From positions 78,710,634-78,774,633 of the forward strand of contig CM066997.1 in assembly GCA_033977485.1 (NCBI GenBank): 64,000 nt of DNA, written 5' to 3'. Source of the DNA: Hydrangea macrophylla. Its lineage: Eukaryota > Streptophyta > Magnoliopsida > Cornales > Hydrangeaceae. Shown here one piece after another: positions 59,826 through 64,000 of this stretch. Each line of letters opens with the position of its first letter. Within the stretch, counting starts at the first letter, position 1. The translations under genes and the position numbers were made by a program. Under the pieces are notes generated by a model. It was not told the origin of the DNA, made no database searches, and saw only the letters and a list, made by a program, of their open reading frames with translations.

Positions 59826-60870
59826 AAATTCTATTTTTTCAGCTAACTCTCAAACCGGACATCTGATAAGGGTCCCGTTTGTTCCCACAAGTTTCTTTAG
59901 GCGAGTGTGAGGTGTTGATGAAGTTACGTTGCTTACAGGATGGCAGTTCACCATTTCACCCGTCCAAACCCCGAAACTAAGTTTTAGTAAGTTTAGGTGT
60001 GTTAAATTCTATTTTTTCGCCTAACTCTCAAACTGGGCATCCGATAAGATTCCCGTTTGTTCCCACAAGTTTCTTTAGGCATATGTAAGGTGTTGGTGAA
60101 GTTACGTTGCTTACGGTACGGCAGTTCACCGTTCCGAAACTAAGTTTTAGGAAGCTTAGGTGTGTTAAATTCTATTTTTTCACCTAACTCTCAAATCGGG
60201 CATCCGATACGGGTCCCATTCGTTCCCACAAGTTTATTTAGGTGTCTGTGAGGTGTCGGTGAAGTTACGTTGCTTACGGGACGGCAGTTCACAGTTTCAC
60301 CCGTCCAAACCCCGAAACTAAGTTTTAGGAAGCTCTAGGTGTGTTAAATTCTATTTTTTTTTTTTGCCTAACTCTCAAACCGGGCATCCGATAAGGGTCC
60401 CGTTTGTTCCCACAAGTTTCTTTAGGCGTGTGTAAGGTGTTGGTGAAGTAACATTGCTTACGGGACGGCGGTTCACCGTTTCACCCATCCAAACCCCAAA
60501 ACTAAGTTTAGGAAGCTTTAGGTGTATTAAATTCTATTTTTTTGCCTAACTCTCAAATCGAGCATCCGATAAGGGTCCCGTTTGTTCCCACAAGTTTCTT
60601 TAGGCGTGTGTAAGGTGTTGGTGAAGTTATGTTGTTTACAGGATGGCGGTTCACCGTTTCACCCGACCAAACCCCAAAACTAAGGTTTAGGAAGCTTTAG
60701 GCGTGTTAGATTCTATTTTTTTGCCTAACTCTCAAATCGGGCATCCGATAAGGGTCCTGTTTGTTCCCATAAGTTTCTTTAGGCGTGTGTAAGGTGTTGG
60801 TGAAGTTATGTTGATTATGGATAAGGGTCCCAATAAGGGTCCTGTTTGTTCCCATAAGTTTCTTTAGACC
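59826..60870. repeat. Tandem repeat, unit about 180 bp, six copies
   Basis: Each unit has TTCTATTTTTT, CCTAACTCTCAAA, GGGCATCCGATAAGG, TTCCCACAAGTTTCTTTAGG, GGTGAAGTTACGTTGCTTAC and CCGAAACTAAG. CTATTTTTT marks unit starts at 59831, 60009, 60172, 60351, 60534 and 60713 (spacings 178, 163, 179, 183, 179). A broken piece follows at 60820-60870. Confidence 0.95.
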
Positions 60871-60917
60871 AGAAGTTCTATTTTAACTGTATGCAAAATT
60901 TATTAATTCTTGCCATA

Positions 60918-62345
60918 TCAACTAGATGGTCCTCCTTGGCCTCTCAGCGACTCTACCAAAGCACGAAGTTCTACAACTTTTGCTCTCACATCTGTAACCT
61001 TTTGTAATGCCTGGTTTGTCCTTACGTTTGCTTCATGTACCCTTTCCTCATATATTGTATGAGATGTTGATCTAGAAGGTAACGGTCGCACCCCATGGTC
61101 GAGTCCTCTGAAATATCCTGACCTCCTTCCTAGTACACGCTCCAAAATTTCTTCCTCCGTGGGTGGGATGGATCCCTCTGGGGTGGGCTCGGCCTTTATT
61201 TGTTCCATTGTTTCCTACATATGAAAGGTTAATTAGTATATATTAAAACCACCAACACCGAATTTAACCTCTAAGTATTGCAACTTATAATCTTTAACTA
61301 ACATAATTTGTTTTCGCCTTATCACAAGACCAAAGTCTAGTTTTTCCATTGTAGTGTGTTCTTCGATATAGCTCTATAACGCCCACTGGACCCTGCAAAC
61401 CTGGTTCTTGCCCCTATAAAATCAAAAATATGAAGTAGGAAAATAAATTAGCTTTTTAAGTATGAAAGGAAGGACACATATTAAGCTATTATTAGACTTA
61501 CAAACTCATAACGGTGTTGGGCGAATGACCTAGATCCACCACAATGGCTAAGCAACTGTTGTGACCTTGATCTTTTATTTTGAGCGCTAAGTGCCTACAA
61601 TTTGAAACAGTGTAGTTAGTTCACACATTCTTATCAATGTAATTAAAATAAGAAAACAAATATTTATATCACTTTAAACTCCTCACTTTCATATCTCGTG
61701 CAGCACACGTCCAATCAGCATGTGACACATTAGCCGGGGGTGGCTTCTTGGATCCTCGGTGTTTCTAAAATGTTTGTGGAGCTCGTATCTAAACTCCTTG
61801 AGTCATTTCATACAGTATGACTTGAACGAGTTCGCCGTATGAGGATCGAGAAGATCAATATCGAAAGATTCCTGCAAGAGGATTTAGAAATAAAATATAG
61901 TTTAGCAAAAATAACAATATAGTTTAGTAAAAATAATAAAGCAACAACTCAAATATCACAAATGCTACCTGCATCCGACAATGTCACGCACTAAGAACCT
62001 GTTCTAGGACCTCATTCCAAGTGCTCGCAGCCACTGGGGGATTCATTTTGACTATGATCCTCACCTCTGTCTTAAACATTTGATCGTACGGCCCAACTGG
62101 TTCCGTTAAACCGGGTGGGATGACAATGGGTATACGTTGACCTCCATTCTTGGCGAGCTCTCTTTGGAGGGCAAGATTCTTTGACCTCCCACGTCCCTTT
62201 TTGGTTGATGTAGAAGCTGTTAATAAATTTGAAACAACAATTAGAACAATTCTTTAAATAGGCCAAATAAATTGTGAAATTATGCAAGTATAGTGAAAAA
62301 CTTGATCTTACCAACACTAGATGATACTGGTGTATCATCTAACAT
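60918..62345 (-). pseudogene. CACTA second gene, Ptta/Transposase_24-like
   Basis: Exons can be traced on the minus strand. Exon 1 starts at ATG 62345 and ends at a GTAAGATC donor near 62303. Exon 62216-61969 has KKGRGRSKNLALQRELAK, IPPGLTEPVGPYDQMFK and NPPVAASTWNEVLEQVL, ending at GTAGCAT. Next is a piece at about 61874-61690 (ESFDIDLLDPHTANSFKSYC, KEFRYELHKHF), then about 61597-61500 (SAQNKRSRSQQLLSHCGGSR). After QGPVGVIELYRRTHYNGKT at about 61410-61330 comes the last exon, 61208-60918 (VLGRRSGYFRGLDHGVRP and a C-terminal coiled-coil-like helix). This order matches plant Ptta/En/Spm proteins. TGA stops (one at 61984-61986, another near 61824) and a frameshift make it a probable pseudogene. 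Confidence 0.75.
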
Positions 62346-62501
62346 CGTCTGACGAATGGGATCGCTCTGGGTAGACTGGGTGACTCGTGTATGTCATCTA
62401 CCAGGCGCTATATCTACAAAAGAGAATATAAAGAGACGGAACCGACATAAAGAGAAAACAGTAAAACCAGTTATCCAAAAGAAAGAACAAAACCGAAGAC
62501 C

Positions 62502-62667
62502 AACCAATATAAAGAGAAAACTGTTAACCAATATAAAGAGAAAACTATCAACCAATATAAAGAGGAAACTGTCAAAAAATATAAAGAGAAAATTGTCAAC
62601 CAATATAAAGAGAAAACTATCAACCAATATAAAGATGAAACTATCAACCAATATAAAGAGAAAATTA
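62502..62667. repeat. 24-bp minisatellite, about seven copies
   Basis: The unit is AACCAATATAAAGAGAAAAC plus TATC, with few variants. It lies between the two CACTA genes. Because 24 is a multiple of three, long frames on both strands are artefacts of the repeat. Confidence 0.95.
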
Positions 62668-62744
62668 GTAAATGTTGTTCATTAAAAAAAAGATAAAACA
62701 CCAAAATGCATAATCTATCGTGCATATCCGAGTCTAATACATGC

Positions 62745-64000
62745 TCATTCCTCGATATCTGTGTCCAAATCCCCAAGCACATGCTCTTCTTCATCAAAAC
62801 AATACTCGATCAATGTTTCATCTTCATTATCTGAATCATCACCATCATCATCGTCATTGATAAAAGTTGAATTTGAAGGACGTAATTCTACCGGATGGAT
62901 GACAACGCTAATATCAGTATACACCGGTTCGATGTCTGGCTTATTCAAAGCTATTAACACTCCTTCACTATCATGATGTACAACACCTGTTCCAGATTGG
63001 AACTCTTCTTGGAATGCCATGTCATTTATGTAAACTTCTTCATCTATTAAAGGCACAACCAGCATGTCGTATACATTTTGTGGGTTTATGTCCTGAATGA
63101 CTAGCCAATCACCTCTGTATTTTATGTCTTTAAGATAAAAAACTTGTTTCGCTTGAGATGCAAGCATATAAGGATCGTCCTTATAGCACGTTCGAGATGC
63201 ATTTATAGTTTTGAAGTGGGCATCAGTGCGGATTCCAGTCTTATTATTACCAACATCCCACCAATCACACTTGAACAATCGTACAGAGTTGTCTGCACCA
63301 TATTTCAACTCTACAATATCATTGATAACCCCGTAGAACTCCAACTCATTGTTACCCTCGTACACCCCTTCAACTAGAACACCACTATTATGAGTTTTTC
63401 TATGCATTTCACGTTCTTTGGTGTGAAACCGTATACCATCAATAACGCAACCAGTGTAACACTTCACTCTTGGATCAAGACAACATGCTAAGGCAAATAG
63501 GCCGTCAGTAGCTTCAGGCGAGTTTGATGCCGCAAAAGTTGAATCTAATATTGAAACACAAAATGATCATAAAGTGACTCGTGAAGTAATGATGTAACAA
63601 GTTTAGTTATATTTCCTATGATATACTTACATGATCCTCGAACCATTTAGCAAATTGTTGCTGTTGCGCTTTATCTATATTGTTCACATTCTGTCTTTGC
63701 AATTCAGCCTGATGTTCCCTATACAAGCAATTAAATTAATTGTGTCCTAACTTAAAGTAAAGTAACAAGCAAACAATGCGAATAATCAACTTAAACAAAA
63801 TATATTTTTGTCTCTGCACAGTTATTCAATACAGTGTAATGCATTGTCCCCAAGTTAGCCGGGTCACACCATCTGTATTTTGATGCACTTATTGTCCGCC
63901 AATTCTTATTGAAAATGGCAAGTTCACTTCCATTCTCCCCATTATCTCCAACGTAGTTTCTTTCCTCTCGATTAAACCTTTTCGGAATATCCTCAAGGTA
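62745..64000 (-). CDS. CACTA transposase (TNP2-like) C-terminal part, DUF4216
   Basis: Three exons are visible on the minus strand. 64000-63797 (continuing off the window) reads YLEDIPKRFNREERNYVGDN and LGTMHYTVLNNCAE. 63718-63631 reads EHQAELQRQNVNNIDKAQQQ and ends at a GTAAGT donor. The last exon, 63544-62745, carries the DUF4216-type domain (GCVIDGIRFHTKEREMHRKT, FYGVINDIVELKYGADNSV, CDWWDVGNNKTGIRTDAHFK, QAKQVFYLKD) and an acidic tail (DDDDGDDSDNEDE). Introns are 63719-63796 and 63545-63630, with good acceptors (TTGCTTGTATAG, TTTCAATATTAG). The visible exons have no stops, so this part may be functional. The catalytic domain lies outside the window. Confidence 0.8.

Larger units (their letters stand above)
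58973..64000 (-). mobile_element. CACTA (En/Spm) transposon, left-hand part
   Basis: It starts CACTACAACAAAATAG at 58973, inside Copia-1 integrase, after ...TACAGA. Copia-2 reads TACAGAATGGG at this site, so the 3-bp target is likely AGA. Both genes are on the minus strand and match CACTA families: a TNP2/DUF4216 transposase and a Ptta/Transposase_24-type protein. The other end lies beyond the window. Confidence 0.88.

Noticed and set aside
62356..62685. 109-residue plus-strand frame with TNIKRKLS repeats
   Set aside because: It is a translation of the 24-bp minisatellite, and mirror frames exist on the other strand. Not a gene.

Overview
This window is repeat-dense DNA from a flowering plant nuclear genome, probably a eudicot. 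The evidence is the AT-rich base composition, plant-type LTR retrotransposons (Athila, Tat and Tekay-like Ty3/Gypsy plus Copia), an En/Spm (CACTA) transposon, Helitron ends and a Stowaway MITE. I cannot name the species. I found no intact host gene, no tRNA or rRNA gene and no CRISPR array. Every long open frame belongs to a transposable element, and almost all of those frames are broken.

Layout. Positions 1-520 hold a MITE-like piece and the 5' end of a Helitron. A second Helitron on the minus strand runs from 521 to about 5.6 kb. It contains an Athila solo LTR (2034-3349) flanked by a perfect 5-bp duplication. From 6.2 to 8.3 kb, two related inverted-repeat transposons have interleaved rather than nested ends. 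From 8.3 to 11.75 kb there is non-coding repeat debris, including a diverged Tat-type LTR piece. A 15.6-kb Athila element lies on the minus strand from 11754 to 27400: LTRs, tRNA-Asp-type primer site, gag, protease, RT, RNase H, integrase, an env-like region and an extra acidic/Ser-rich ORF. Its RT, RNase H and integrase each show a changed catalytic Asp.

From 27681 to the right edge is a nest of elements. A Tekay/Del-like Gypsy element on the minus strand (LTR starting 27681, pol remnant 43430-45354) was hit twice. A Tat-like element (29402-42897) sits inside its LTR. A Copia element (Copia-1, from about 45355) sits inside its RNase H region. Copia-1 was in turn hit twice: by a younger copy of the same family in gag (Copia-2, 48779-57459, TSD ATTGC), and by a CACTA transposon in integrase (from 58973 past the window edge). 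The CACTA carries a spliced TNP2/DUF4216-type transposase, a Ptta/Transposase_24-type second gene, a ~180-bp tandem repeat, a 24-bp minisatellite and palindromic subterminal motifs.

Most unusual: (i) dense CpG palindrome arrays (TTCGATCGATCGAA in Copia and Tekay LTRs; CGCGCGAGCG in Athila) placed upstream of TATA-like boxes in unrelated families; (ii) a Tat-like element with gag but no recognisable pol, whose interior holds a CACTA-type terminus next to exon-like sequence; (iii) a non-canonical acidic ORF with a good 3' splice site near the 3' end of Athila. All assignments come from reading the sequence. No database search was possible.
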